From Calothrix sp. PCC 7507 (GTDB lineage Bacteria; Cyanobacteriota; Cyanobacteriia; Cyanobacteriales; Nostocaceae), in contig NC_019682.1 of NCBI RefSeq assembly GCF_000316575.1, positions 3,160,001-3,224,000 of the forward strand: 64,000 bases of DNA, given 5' to 3'. The position numbers and the translations under genes are program-made. This document shows, piece after piece, positions 43,847-52,981 of this stretch; the first letter of the stretch is position 1; each line of letters opens with the position of its first letter. The notes below the pieces were generated by a model. That model was not told the DNA's origin. It searched no databases and worked only from the letters and a program-made list of their open reading frames with translations.

Positions 43847-45367
43847 ATGCCCAGTGTATCTATTAACAAAAAAGCATCTCGTGTCATCGTCATCGGTGCG
43901 GGAATTGGTGGGTTAACTGCTGGCGCATTACTAGCCCATCGAGGTTACAGCGTCTTAATTCTAGATCAAGCGATCGCACCTGGAGGCTGTGCTTCCACAT
44001 TCAAACGCAAAGGATTTACCTTTGATGTGGGGGCGACACAAGTCGCAGGTTTGGAACCAGGGGGAATTCACCACCGCATATTTTCCGAACTAGAAATAGA
44101 TTTACCAGCAGCAACGCCTTGTGACCCGGCTTGTGCGGTTTATCTTCCTGGAGAAACGACACCAATTAATGTTTGGCGTGATCCAGAAAAATGGCGAGAG
44201 GAACGACAACGGCAATTTCCAGGTAGCGAGCCGTTTTGGCAATTGCTAGCAACTTTGTTTCATGCAAGTTGGGAATTTCAAGGACGCGATCCGGTGCTAC
44301 CGCCAGCTAATCTATGGGACTTGTGGCAGTTAATTCAAGCAGTGCGCCCTATTACATTGATTACAGTGCCCTTTACGTTGTTTACAGTGGGGGATGCGTT
44401 ACGACTATGTGGATTGGGAAATGACCAACGCTTACGGACTTTTTTAGATTTGCAACTCAAGTTGTATTCTCAGGTGAATGCTGACGAGACAGCCTTACTT
44501 TACGCTGCAACGGCGTTGAGTGTATCGCAATTGCCCCAAGGCTTATTCCACTTGCAGGGTAGTATGCAAGTATTAAGCGATCGCCTAGTACAATCTCTAC
44601 AAAGAGACGGTGGTCAATTGTTGATGCGTCACACTGTAGAAAATATCACAGTGGAAAACGGCCAAGCCAATGCCGTAGTAATCAGCAATCAGCAAACTGG
44701 TGAAGTTTGGACAGAAACGGCTGATCATGTTGTGGCGAATGTGACTGTGCAAAACCTAGTGCAACTATTAGGGGAAAAAGCGCCTTCTGGTTATAAACAG
44801 CGAGTGGAAAAATTACCCCCAGCCTCAGGCGCGTTTGTCGTGTATTTAGGTGTAGATGCCAGCGCCATTCCGGCTGATTGTCCGCCCCATCTACAGTTTT
44901 TATACAATGCTAATGGCCCCATTGGCGAAAATAATTCCCTATTTGTCTCTGTCAGCCATCAAGGTGATGGTCGCGCCCCAGATGGTAAAGCCACAATTAT
45001 TGCTTCTTCCTTTGTAGATCCAACCCAGTGGTGGCAGACTGATGATTATGAAGCGCTTAAACAAAAGTATACCGAAGAAGCGATCGCCCTACTTGCCCAA
45101 TACTTTTATCTCAAACCAGAAACAATAATCTACCAAGAAGCTGCCACACCCCGCACCTTTGCTCACTATACAGCACGCGATCGCGGTATTGTTGGCGGTA
45201 TCGGTCAAAGGATTCCTACTTTCGGCCCTTTTGGTTTTGCCAATCGCACACCGATAAACCATCTCTGGTTAGTTGGTGACTCTACCCATCCCGGTGAAGG
45301 AACTGCAGGGGTGAGTTACTCGGCGCTGACTGTGGTTAGACAAATTGAAGCTTCAGTTCACTGCTAA
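43847..45367 (+). CDS. crtD: Carotenoid C-3',4' desaturase CrtD (CrtI/CrtH-type flavoprotein)
   Basis: A 506-residue FAD-dependent oxidoreductase of the phytoene-desaturase superfamily. The dinucleotide fold is VIVIGAGIGGLTAGALLAHR, followed by VLILDQAIAPGGCASTFKRK and FDVGATQVAGLEPG. The C-terminal FAD block is LWLVGDSTHPGEGTAGVSYS. By overall pattern and length it best fits the cyanobacterial CrtD that desaturates the C-3',4' bond for myxol-type carotenoids. CrtH-type carotene isomerase or CrtO ketolase are the close alternatives. No other carotenoid gene is adjacent. Confidence 0.75.
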   Translation: MPSVSINKKASRVIVIGAGIGGLTAGALLAHRGYSVLILDQAIAPGGCASTFKRKGFTFDVGATQVAGLEPGGIHHRIFSELEIDLPAATPCDPACAVYLPGETTPINVWRDPEKWREERQRQFPGSEPFWQLLATLFHASWEFQGRDPVLPPANLWDLWQLIQAVRPITLITVPFTLFTVGDALRLCGLGNDQRLRTFLDLQLKLYSQVNADETALLYAATALSVSQLPQGLFHLQGSMQVLSDRLVQSLQRDGGQLLMRHTVENITVENGQANAVVISNQQTGEVWTETADHVVANVTVQNLVQLLGEKAPSGYKQRVEKLPPASGAFVVYLGVDASAIPADCPPHLQFLYNANGPIGENNSLFVSVSHQGDGRAPDGKATIIASSFVDPTQWWQTDDYEALKQKYTEEAIALLAQYFYLKPETIIYQEAATPRTFAHYTARDRGIVGGIGQRIPTFGPFGFANRTPINHLWLVGDSTHPGEGTAGVSYSALTVVRQIEASVHC

Positions 45368-45478
45368 AATTTTGTCCATGTCTAATTCTTAGAATGAGAA
45401 TAAACCAATTTTAGTTAAAGTGAACAATTTATGGGAGTTTAATTATTGTGCAGAAAGATATTGCAATTCTCGGTTGTA

Positions 45479-45670
45479 ATGAAAAACCTCGTTTATCCTA
45501 CTCCAGAGCAGACAATAACTTGTTTTATCCTTTGTCAGAATGTTACAAGTTTGTTTTTGCCCATTTTTATAGTCCGAATCGATGAACGTACTGGAAACAT
45601 TTATATTTTGGCTGGAGAAGAAACGGGTATCTTAATCACACGCGATGGCAAATGGAGATACGAAGAATGA
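45479..45670 (+). CDS. DUF6888-like small protein
   Basis: A 63-residue protein starting at ATG 45479 (MKNLVYPTPEQTITCFILCQ). The second half is the conserved core FLPIFIVRIDERTGNIYILA, then GEETGILITRDGKWRYEE. This pattern (P-I-x-V-R-x-D, GxIxILAGEE, G-W/K-W-R-Y) fits the small cyanobacterial DUF6888 family, of unknown function. The open frame continues upstream to 45446 with non-family residues. Its stop codon overlaps the next start (ATGA), so the two are translated as a coupled pair. Confidence 0.7.
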   Translation: MKNLVYPTPEQTITCFILCQNVTSLFLPIFIVRIDERTGNIYILAGEETGILITRDGKWRYEE

Positions 45671-45867
45671 CAAAACCCAATTTTGCTGCCATGAGTAAGT
45701 CCGAGTTGAAAGCTTATCTGTTAAAACATCGCAATGATACTGAAGCTTTTCATGCGCTGATGGATAAAATTACATCTGAACCAAATCAGACATTTTATAC
45801 AGTTGAGGAAGTAGGAAAGCTACAGGAACTAATCGAAGATAGACGGCAGTTTAAGGGAAATAGTTAG
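45667..45867 (+). CDS. DUF6887-like small protein
   Basis: A 66-residue protein: MTKPNFAAMSKSELKAYLLK, then HRNDTEAFHALMDKITSEPN, then TFYTVEEVGKLQELIEDRRQ. The SKSELKAYLLKHRNDxEAFHxLMD core is typical of DUF6887, which is commonly found next to DUF6888 in cyanobacteria. The ATG overlaps the stop of the preceding gene by four bases. The size, coupling and sporadic occurrence resemble toxin-antitoxin pairs, but no activity is known to me and no DNA-binding motif is obvious. Confidence 0.72.
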   Translation: MTKPNFAAMSKSELKAYLLKHRNDTEAFHALMDKITSEPNQTFYTVEEVGKLQELIEDRRQFKGNS

Positions 45868-45922
45868 TTGGATTGAGAAAACATCCAAAGGAGGCACAGT
45901 GTCCTGTACCTCCAATGTACGA

Positions 45923-47971
45923 TTACTGCCCAGTGGTAGTTGGTGATGGCTGGACTTCCGGAATCTCAGGCGTAGGTGCAGGTACAGGATTGAGGAATTG
46001 TCGCCAAGCCCGGATTTGGTCTTGCGCTGCACTGTAAGCTGCACTCCGGCGTGGAACCAAATTGGCAGTCTCAATAGCTTTGACGACATCAGACTGACTT
46101 TGAAGGCGGGCTATGTCTAACAATTGCTGGCTCCATTGGTCAATCCCAACATTAGCATCCAGGCGTAAAATACTCCGCCTTGGCACCTGATTCGCTAACT
46201 GCATAGCCTCAACTAAGGCTTCTGGTGTACCAGCAAGTGCGACTTCCCTTGCTCTTTTCCAGTTTTCTCTAGCTTGGATTTGCCCTTGCCAGTCATCGAT
46301 AGCCGCTTGTGCTTCACCCGCCAGCGCCCGCCCTGATGAGGCAATTTGTTGAGCTGCATTAATAGCTGCGGGGAGATTGCCACTTTGAGCCAGTTCTCGT
46401 GCCTGATCTAGGTAGGGCTGGTCTTGAATGCGCTGAATTTTCGCTGTCCAAGTGCGAATTCGCCGCCGTGCTTCGGGATACAATGCCCGACCGTTACGAA
46501 TTTGACTAGCTTCGGCGATCGCTGCTTGCAAGGAGTTAGTATCTTCTAGTAGCGCTATCTGTTCGGCACGATCTAAGAATGGTCTGTCTTGGATAGTCTC
46601 TACTTGGGCTTGCCAGCGATTCACTTCCTGTCTAGCTTCTGAAGCACGAGGGTTGACAGATGGAATTTGCTGTGCTTGAGAAATAGCTGCGGCTAAATCA
46701 CCTATCGTTCCTTGACTAGCCAGTGCGCGTGCTTTTTCTAGACGGGCAACATCTTCAATTTCCAACTGCCAACGAGCAATCAGTGCTTGTGCTTTGTTAA
46801 ATATTGTCCTGGAAGAATCAATTTGTTGTGCTTGGGAAATCGCTGTCTCTAAACCCGGAATAGTACCAATCCATGCACTTCTTTGGGCTTCACCCAAGCT
46901 AATAAAATCGTCAATTTCCGTTTGCAGTCCAGTATTTGGCGGAATTTGTTTGACTATTTTCAGTGCTGTATCAGCATCGCGTTGATCTAGCTTTTTCTGT
47001 GCCAACTCCAGCATTTTGCGTCCAAATACAGGAATTAACTCTTGAGCTTTTTGATAAACGTAGCTTTCCTGGTTAATTGACTCGGCTATCTTCAGCGCTT
47101 GCAGGAGATTATCAACGACACCGCTATCAGCTAGACTCTTGGCTTTTGCTAACTTTTCGCCATCTTCCCGAGCGCTGGCAATTAGGCGATTCAACTGGTC
47201 ATACTTGGTACTCGCCCAGTATTTATTATCTACACGCAGCAACCGAGAAGACAGCATAAATGCTGATTGCCAATGTTGTTGTCGCAGTTCCTCTTCTGCT
47301 TCTTTGTAGATGTCTTCTGCCTTAGACCAAATTGACTGCCATTTAGTCACTTGCTCTTCTACTAGTTTATAGGCAGGGACATCATTGGGTATCTTGCGAG
47401 CAGTGGCGATCGCTTCATCTAATCTACCTGCTTGAAAACTTTCATCAGCTAGCACTAGAACATCTTTCGACCATTTTTCTAAAAAGCGATCGGCTTCTCC
47501 CCGCAGGGGGTGATCCGTTGGGAGTTGCTTGACTAAATTAATCGCTTGTAGTAAGTCTGCCACTGTTTGCTTAGAAGCTGCCAACTGAGCGCAATGTAGC
47601 CGCATTTGGGAACTAGCCAAGGGCCAGAAAATTGTGGGGCAGTTGGGCGCAGATGGTAATTTTAGCAGCATAGCCACCGCTAAAAATCCGATGCTGCCGG
47701 GTATCAAGGTTAACATGATTAACCAAAACACCCAGCTTTGCATCCAGCGAGGCAATTTCTGATAAATCTGATTAAGAGAAATAGTTGCTTCTGAGAGACT
47801 ATCTAAAGGTAATCCTTCGGGATTGTTTTTTGTTTGCCGCTTCACTGACTTAGAGTTAGAACCAGTAGCTGGAATACCAAATGCATGAGTTTCTTGGGAT
47901 GATTCTATCGTTTTATCTGGCTTTCTCGCTCTGGCTGGGGACCAACTGTCTGGAATATCCCGCTCTGTCAT
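45923..47971 (-). CDS. Large single-pass membrane protein with C-terminal helical repeats
   Basis: A 682-residue protein. A polar N-terminus (about 75 residues) is followed by one transmembrane helix (WVFWLIMLTLIPGSIGFLAV, about residues 79-102). The remainder is a long helical region. From about residue 380 it contains repeats of about 52-57 residues with the pattern LxxAIxxAxQI...EAxxxIxxWxxQI...LxxAxxLA. A Pro-rich tail ends it. It resembles proteins loosely annotated as chromosome segregation ATPase in cyanobacteria, but I see no Walker motif, so that name seems wrong. The role is unknown; the repeats suggest a protein-binding scaffold. Confidence 0.75.
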   Translation of the reverse strand: MTERDIPDSWSPARARKPDKTIESSQETHAFGIPATGSNSKSVKRQTKNNPEGLPLDSLSEATISLNQIYQKLPRWMQSWVFWLIMLTLIPGSIGFLAVAMLLKLPSAPNCPTIFWPLASSQMRLHCAQLAASKQTVADLLQAINLVKQLPTDHPLRGEADRFLEKWSKDVLVLADESFQAGRLDEAIATARKIPNDVPAYKLVEEQVTKWQSIWSKAEDIYKEAEEELRQQHWQSAFMLSSRLLRVDNKYWASTKYDQLNRLIASAREDGEKLAKAKSLADSGVVDNLLQALKIAESINQESYVYQKAQELIPVFGRKMLELAQKKLDQRDADTALKIVKQIPPNTGLQTEIDDFISLGEAQRSAWIGTIPGLETAISQAQQIDSSRTIFNKAQALIARWQLEIEDVARLEKARALASQGTIGDLAAAISQAQQIPSVNPRASEARQEVNRWQAQVETIQDRPFLDRAEQIALLEDTNSLQAAIAEASQIRNGRALYPEARRRIRTWTAKIQRIQDQPYLDQARELAQSGNLPAAINAAQQIASSGRALAGEAQAAIDDWQGQIQARENWKRAREVALAGTPEALVEAMQLANQVPRRSILRLDANVGIDQWSQQLLDIARLQSQSDVVKAIETANLVPRRSAAYSAAQDQIRAWRQFLNPVPAPTPEIPEVQPSPTTTGQ

Positions 47972-48334
47972 TGCTCACACCACAATAATTGAATAGCGAT
48001 CTGTTGGCGATCGATAATCCTATTGTTGCCATAGTAGCTTTCCCATTATCAAAAAGCTATCTTACTTCATGATCTATCCCAACAGAGAAGCTGATGCGCG
48101 CCTAGACTAAGAGAACTCCATCACAAAGAATAATCTAGAAGCTGTCATTACATAGGCGATGCCGAACCGTAGTGGCGTGGCAAGACTAAAATGGTGTATT
48201 AATTCAATCAAATAAACCACCCATAAAAGACAATCTCGTTCAGTTGCTCTCGTAGGGTGGATAACGTAATGGAGCGTTATGGGGCATTGCCGGCTTCTTC
48301 TCCATGCCGCAAGTGGCGTGGAGTTTTTCATACC

Positions 48335-49240
48335 TTATCTTGTTACAGAAGATTCCGCCTGCAAATCAACAATCAGTTGAGCCAAGTGACTGCTACTAGC
48401 CTGATAAACGTTGCCACAAAAATCGCAAGTGGCTTCAGCACCATCATCCTTGACAATCATATCTTGCAGTTCAGCTTCTCCCAGAATTTTTAATGCCCCC
48501 AGCACTCGATCAAAAGAGCAACCGCAGTTGAAACGCAATATTTGAGTTTCGGGAAATATCCTCAAGCCCATATCTCCCAGTAGTTCACCCAATATTTCTG
48601 GTAGTGACTTCCCTGCTTGTAATGATGGTGTAAATCCCGCTAAAGATGCAACCCGTGACTCCAATGTTGCTACTAAAGCTTCGTCTCTGGAGGCTTTAGG
48701 TAAAACTTGTATTAATAACCCACCAGCCGCCGTCACCCCAGTTGATCCCACAAACACACCTAAAACTACCGCCGAAGGAGTTTGCTCGGAATTTACCAAA
48801 TAGTGGGCTACATCATCGCCAATTTCGCCAGATACAATCTCTACGGTACTAGAATAAGGGTAGCCATAACCAATGTCTCGCACAACGTAAAGATATCCTT
48901 TTCCTACTGCACCACCAACGTCTAGTTTACCTTTAGCGTTGGGAGGTAATTCAATAGAGGGGTTCCCAACATAACCGCGTACTGTTCCATCTAATCCAGC
49001 GTCCACCAATATACCACCCAACGGCCCATCGCCCTTAACTCGGACGTTGACTCTAGACCCAGCCCGTTTCATACTAGAAGCCATTAACAAGCCTGCTGCC
49101 ATAGTCCGACCTAGTGCTGCTGTTGCCACATAAGATAGATTGTGACGTTGCCGTGCTTCTTCCGTCAGGCGTGTGGTGATCACACCGACTGCACGAATCC
49201 CACCATCGGCTGCTGTGGCGCGAATTAATTGATCCGCCAT
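48335..49240 (-). CDS. hslO: Redox-regulated chaperone Hsp33
   Basis: A 301-residue holdase chaperone that is activated when its zinc-bound cysteines are oxidised. The N-terminal domain is typical (MADQLIRATAADGGIRAVGV, then LGRTMAAGLLMASSMKRAGS, then GDGPLGGILVDAG). The C-terminal redox switch has all four cysteines: CGC in RFNCGCSFDRVLG and CDFC in ATCDFCGNVYQ. ATG 49240 matches the family start; the frame is open to TTG 49255. Monocistronic, with the repeat-protein gene downstream in the same direction. Confidence 0.94.
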   Translation of the reverse strand: MADQLIRATAADGGIRAVGVITTRLTEEARQRHNLSYVATAALGRTMAAGLLMASSMKRAGSRVNVRVKGDGPLGGILVDAGLDGTVRGYVGNPSIELPPNAKGKLDVGGAVGKGYLYVVRDIGYGYPYSSTVEIVSGEIGDDVAHYLVNSEQTPSAVVLGVFVGSTGVTAAGGLLIQVLPKASRDEALVATLESRVASLAGFTPSLQAGKSLPEILGELLGDMGLRIFPETQILRFNCGCSFDRVLGALKILGEAELQDMIVKDDGAEATCDFCGNVYQASSSHLAQLIVDLQAESSVTR

Positions 49241-49433
49241 GAATAACCTTACCAATAAAATGTCTTGCTAAAAACCCTTGCTTTTGGGCGCGGGAGAAGT
49301 TACACCGATTATAACAAAACTTAACTTAAGCTTCTGAATGAAGTGATAGCACAGTGTTCACTTTTAGAGTTTCCCCAAAAAGCATCTCAGATTACATTGA
49401 TATCAAACCTCTCTCAAGGCAAGCTGCTAAATA

Positions 49434-49820
49434 ATGTTGGGTAATTTTCAACAAAGCCAATTAAGAATAGAAATTGCTGCATCTGCTGATGCGATTCATC
49501 ACAGTTTGTTACGTCCACTGCAATTAGAGAAATGGCTCGTAGGACAACGTTTCGCTCCAGGAATGCCAGAAGAACTGCATTCAGGGTTTCAGTTTACTAG
49601 TTGGACTGGGCCAGTTGCAATCCATCATCACGTGGATGTGGTCAAATCCAACTGCTTGCGCCTGTTATTAAGTGGGGGTATTGACGGGTTTCACGAATGG
49701 TATTGGGGAGAAGGTTGGGTGCAGTCTCGCCTAGAAGGAATTTCAATATTCCCTCTGAATTTGGGGCAAACCTTGAGTTTGTTAAGTTTACGTCAGTTTT
49801 TGGCAATTCAAAAGTCTTAA
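49434..49820 (+). CDS. SRPBCC-like small protein
   Basis: A 128-residue protein with a START/SRPBCC-like layout. The first strand is SQLRIEIAASADAIHHSLLR, followed by LEKWLVGQRFAPGMPEELHS and the strand-rich FQFTSWTGPVAIHHHVDVVK and GGIDGFHEWYWGEGWVQSRL. It ends with a long helix (LNLGQTLSLLSLRQFLAIQK). The family binds hydrophobic ligands in general, but the ligand is unknown here. The assignment rests on pattern only. It is divergent from hslO. Confidence 0.6.
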   Translation: MLGNFQQSQLRIEIAASADAIHHSLLRPLQLEKWLVGQRFAPGMPEELHSGFQFTSWTGPVAIHHHVDVVKSNCLRLLLSGGIDGFHEWYWGEGWVQSRLEGISIFPLNLGQTLSLLSLRQFLAIQKS

Positions 49821-49916
49821 ATCAGTTAACAGTTATCAGTAAACAGTGATCAGACTGATATTTCTACTCTCAGTACGGTTCGGTTAAAGTTTTTTGATGA
49901 AAATTCTAAACCCCGT

Positions 49917-50026
49917 CTAGTGGTTTGTCAATTTTGTTTTGAGGGGTTTTTGGTAGTGCGGGCCGAAAAGCCCGCGTGAGCGAGACGCTCACACTACAGT
50001 CCCTCATTTCAACCCTGACAGACTAG
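49917..50026. repeat. MITE-like element, family C, copy 2 (inverted)
   Basis: This begins CTAGTGGTTTGTCA and ends TGACAGACTAG. The interior is the reverse complement of the copy at 10122-10234 (GTGCGGGCCGAAAAGCCCGC and GCGAGACGCTCACACTACAG). The right terminus has lost about three bases. Confidence 0.75.
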
Positions 50027-50198
50027 GTTGAAAACCATAGTTTTAAAAGTAGTGGGAGCATCTTGCTCCCAGGGGTTAGTAGCGGGCATCTTGCCCGCTA
50101 CTCCGGGTTTCTAGGTTGAAAACCATAGTTTTAAAAGTAGTGGGAGCATCTTGCTCCCAGGGGTTAGTAGCGGGCATCTTGCCCGCTACTCCGGGTTT
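50023..50198. repeat. 88-bp tandem duplication
   Basis: Two essentially identical 88-bp units start at 50023 and 50111 (CTAGGTTGAAAACCATAG...). Each holds two hairpins, GGGAGCATCTTGCTCCC and AGTAGCGGGCATCTTGCCCG with CTACT. Near-identity implies a recent duplication. Confidence 0.85.
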
Positions 50199-50234
50199 CA
50201 AAATGGGGAGCATCCACTTTTGGAAGAAACACCA

Positions 50235-50420
50235 GGCGATTGGAAATCGCGGCTATACAAACTAACAAACTAAACCCGCCTAAGCGGGTTTCAGAGAGTC
50301 CGAGAAGGCGGTGAGACAGCGCTGTAGGAGGGTATCCGAACGCACAGCGACTGCGAACCCGTTAGCGAGTCTTCGAGTGTCAGGGACTTTGTTTGTGTAG
50401 CCCCAGACTTCTAGTCTGTT
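50235..50420. repeat. Inverted-repeat element, family D, copy 2 (diverged)
   Basis: GGCGATTGGAAATCGCGGCT, then AAACCCGCCTAAGCGGGTTT, and a right half with TTTGTGTAGCCCCAGACTTC and TAGTCTG follow the layout of the family-D element at 42986. The sequence has diverged and the termini are approximate. Confidence 0.5.
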
Positions 50421-50605
50421 CGCGCAGCGTGCGCCTTAGCGCAGGGCGATCTGCCGAAACGGGATGCTCCCTCAAAATGGACGAGGTTTAGATCACAAAT
50501 ATGCGATAAATCGCGTCTCTTGCCTTAACCGAACAGTATTGAGCCTGCTAAGTGTAAATTCGGTATATACAGTTAGATACATTACTAAAATACTAAATTT
50601 CGTGC

Positions 50606-52777
50606 TTACACGACCTGAAAACTAAAGTTGAGGCTAGCCCAGCTATTGACATCTAAAATATAGGAGTCAGCAGCAGTGCCATTCATCTCAGCTTTAACGG
50701 CGCTGGCGTTATGCAAGTCTTGCAGCAGGGCTTGGGCAACTTCTAAGGGGTTCAATAATGGACTTATGGGTTGTTGATCGGCTGTGCGATTTATAGAGGT
50801 TTCCAGGGCTGTTAGGGTGCCGCTGAAGGGGTTGGTGCTGAGGATTAGTTGGTGTTCGCAGAAGAATGCTGGCCCGGGAATTACCCATCCAGCAGTGGTG
50901 GCAGTTTGTGGTATTGCCAGTGTTGCGCCTGGGGCGATGACTATCTGTTGGAGTGGGGGTTTGGGTTCGGAAATGCTGGTTTGGGGAATGATTTGCCAAG
51001 GATATAATGCGATCGCACTCCGGCTATTCCTTAATCCAACTAAGATTAAATATACTGGGCGATCGCCTAAATTTTGTACCCTGTACTGCACTCGACTACC
51101 GATAGGCACGATGGGTACAGTTCCCGGTTGATTGCGGTAGGAAATATTACTTTGCCCTTCTGCTTTAAGAGTCCGCACTGTTTCTCGTTGCATGACCACT
51201 CTACGTGATATGCCACTAATGATTTCTAGGGTTCCCCTCACAGCCAAGCGAGAAGAACCTTCATTTTCTGTGAGTCGCCACAACTTCGCTGCTAGCAGGG
51301 TGGGTAATTTTGGCGCTAAACTTTGTACTGCAACTTTTACGGCTTCTCCCGCTTCCCCAACCATGTTGGGAATCAGCTCGCCACTAACAGAAAATAGACC
51401 ATAACGGCTAGGAGTTGGCAATAGCTTCCCAAATACATAATCACTGGGCTGTTCTCCCGCGACTACTGTTGACACATGAGTAGCTGTGGCAAAAGCACTT
51501 GTAGCGTCTACCCGCTCAATTCGCTCCAGTTTAGTATCTAGGGCAACCGTTAAACCAATATTCCGGGGTAAAACTCTGACTGCTTCTTGAACGAGTTGCC
51601 CGACTTGGGGGAGAGTAGTATGATCAAGGCTAGAGATTAAGGCTTTGGCTTTTAACCCGGTACGCGATCGCACTACTAACTGTTCGTGTGTATCTAAGGT
51701 AAGCCGAGAATTAATTCCGTAGTATTCCAGGACTTGTGGTGGTAGTCCTGCTAACCACAACTCGACTGTTTTTCCATCTTCTTCTATGGCTGTCACCACG
51801 CCTTCTGCGCCAATGGTATTATTTGGGAGGAGGAATTCTGCAAGCAATGTTTCTTGAGGATTTTTTTTCCCACTCAACAAAGCTGGTTGCTGTGTACTAC
51901 CCACTTTGTAAATAGAACTCGCCACATGGGAAAGGATAACTTGAATTGTCGTGGCTGGGCTAGCTTCCCATAAATACTGTGTCAAGGCATAGGTAAATAG
52001 GCCGGCGCTAAAACCTGAAAACAGCACTTCCCTCGCTAACTGTTTCGGGTCTGAAGTAGCTGCTAATAGTATTGCATTACCAATAGCATTTTTAGTAGCT
52101 AGTTGGCTTTTGAGTTGTTGTTGAAAATCGAGTTCTGCTGCTGTTAGCTGTGCTGATATGTCCGGACGGGAACGAATTCGCCATCCGGATGGCTGGATTG
52201 TACTAGGAGCATAGTAACTAGTATCTAATACTGCTGTGACACGATCTGTCGGCAGCGATCGCAATAATAGCAGTAGGGTGTCTTCTAATAAATAGTTGAC
52301 AATTTTCTCACCTTGTTGATCTATTTGCTCATTAGCTGAGATCAGTGCGTTTTGAAATGAATCTGCCAAAGTAGGCGATTTGATGCGAGTCCCGTAACCG
52401 CTGAAGTGGAAAATAACCACATCACCAGGTTTAATTTGCTTGCCGAGATGCTCCAAAAAAGCAGCTTCAATAAATTCTCGGCTAGCTTGTTCCTCAGTTA
52501 AAGTGAGAATATCTGATGATTGGAAACCAAAGCGATGTATCAACAGTTCCCTTTGCAGTTCCACATCTGTCAAACAACCACTGAGGGCTGGATTTTTTGG
52601 GTATTGGTTGATGCCTACTAATAACGCCAACTTACGCGGGTTGGGATCTGCCAAAGCTTGATAATAACGTAGGCTTTGCCCGCCATAGGCATTGCCCAAA
52701 GTCAACCAATCAGCTTCACTTACCCCCAACGCCGCGAGTATAGAGCCAATCCGATATAAAAACGTCCGCCGCTTCAT
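50606..52777 (-). CDS. Caspase-fold (orthocaspase-like) protein with replaced catalytic dyad
   Basis: A 723-residue protein. The N-terminus has a Tat-like or signal-like start (KRRTFLYRIGSILAALGVS). The peptidase C14-like domain spans about residues 47-330 (RKLALLVGINQYPKNPALSG, DVVIFHFSGYGTR, DRVTAVLDTSYYAPST). At the catalytic positions the usual HxSGHG histidine is Tyr128 (HFSGYG) and the usual D-x-C cysteine is Ser187 (DTSYY). It is therefore probably not a cysteine peptidase. Such YS-type pseudo-orthocaspases are known in cyanobacteria. The C-terminal 390 residues are beta-rich (YRVQNLGDRPVYLILVGLRN) and may be a binding domain. Monocistronic. Confidence 0.85.
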   Translation of the reverse strand: MKRRTFLYRIGSILAALGVSEADWLTLGNAYGGQSLRYYQALADPNPRKLALLVGINQYPKNPALSGCLTDVELQRELLIHRFGFQSSDILTLTEEQASREFIEAAFLEHLGKQIKPGDVVIFHFSGYGTRIKSPTLADSFQNALISANEQIDQQGEKIVNYLLEDTLLLLLRSLPTDRVTAVLDTSYYAPSTIQPSGWRIRSRPDISAQLTAAELDFQQQLKSQLATKNAIGNAILLAATSDPKQLAREVLFSGFSAGLFTYALTQYLWEASPATTIQVILSHVASSIYKVGSTQQPALLSGKKNPQETLLAEFLLPNNTIGAEGVVTAIEEDGKTVELWLAGLPPQVLEYYGINSRLTLDTHEQLVVRSRTGLKAKALISSLDHTTLPQVGQLVQEAVRVLPRNIGLTVALDTKLERIERVDATSAFATATHVSTVVAGEQPSDYVFGKLLPTPSRYGLFSVSGELIPNMVGEAGEAVKVAVQSLAPKLPTLLAAKLWRLTENEGSSRLAVRGTLEIISGISRRVVMQRETVRTLKAEGQSNISYRNQPGTVPIVPIGSRVQYRVQNLGDRPVYLILVGLRNSRSAIALYPWQIIPQTSISEPKPPLQQIVIAPGATLAIPQTATTAGWVIPGPAFFCEHQLILSTNPFSGTLTALETSINRTADQQPISPLLNPLEVAQALLQDLHNASAVKAEMNGTAADSYILDVNSWASLNFSFQVV

Positions 52778-52870
52778 ATATTAGCCACCAGTCTCCAGCC
52801 TGTCAGCTAACAGCTTAAGGGGCTGAAGTCTGTAGTGTAAAGCTAGGGTTTATACTGTTTGCTCGCTTTG

Positions 52871-52981
52871 CGTGTCATTTGTCATTTGTCATTGGTCATT
52901 TGTTATTTGTCATTTCTCCCTCATCTCCCTCATCTCCCTCATCTTCCCAATCCCCAGTCCCCAATCCCCAATCCCCAATCC
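52871..52981. repeat. Stacked short tandem repeats between the caspase-fold and sat genes
   Basis: TCATTTG-type heptamers (CATTTGTCATTTGTCATT) are followed by CTCATCTCC units and then CCCAATC units, ending next to the stop codon of sat. Three different STRR families lie in series. Confidence 0.75.

Larger units (their letters stand above)
49821..50605. other. Repeat-filled intergenic stretch, no gene seen
   Basis: About 785 bp filled with a family-C MITE (49917-50026), an 88-bp tandem duplication (50023-50198) and a diverged family-D element (about 50235-50420). The rest holds only short palindromes. Convergent gene ends on both sides make it a likely landing site for repeats. Confidence 0.7.

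Noticed and set aside
45446-45478. Upstream extension of the DUF6888-like gene from GTG 45446
   Set aside because: The added residues do not fit the family; ATG 45479 is the better start.
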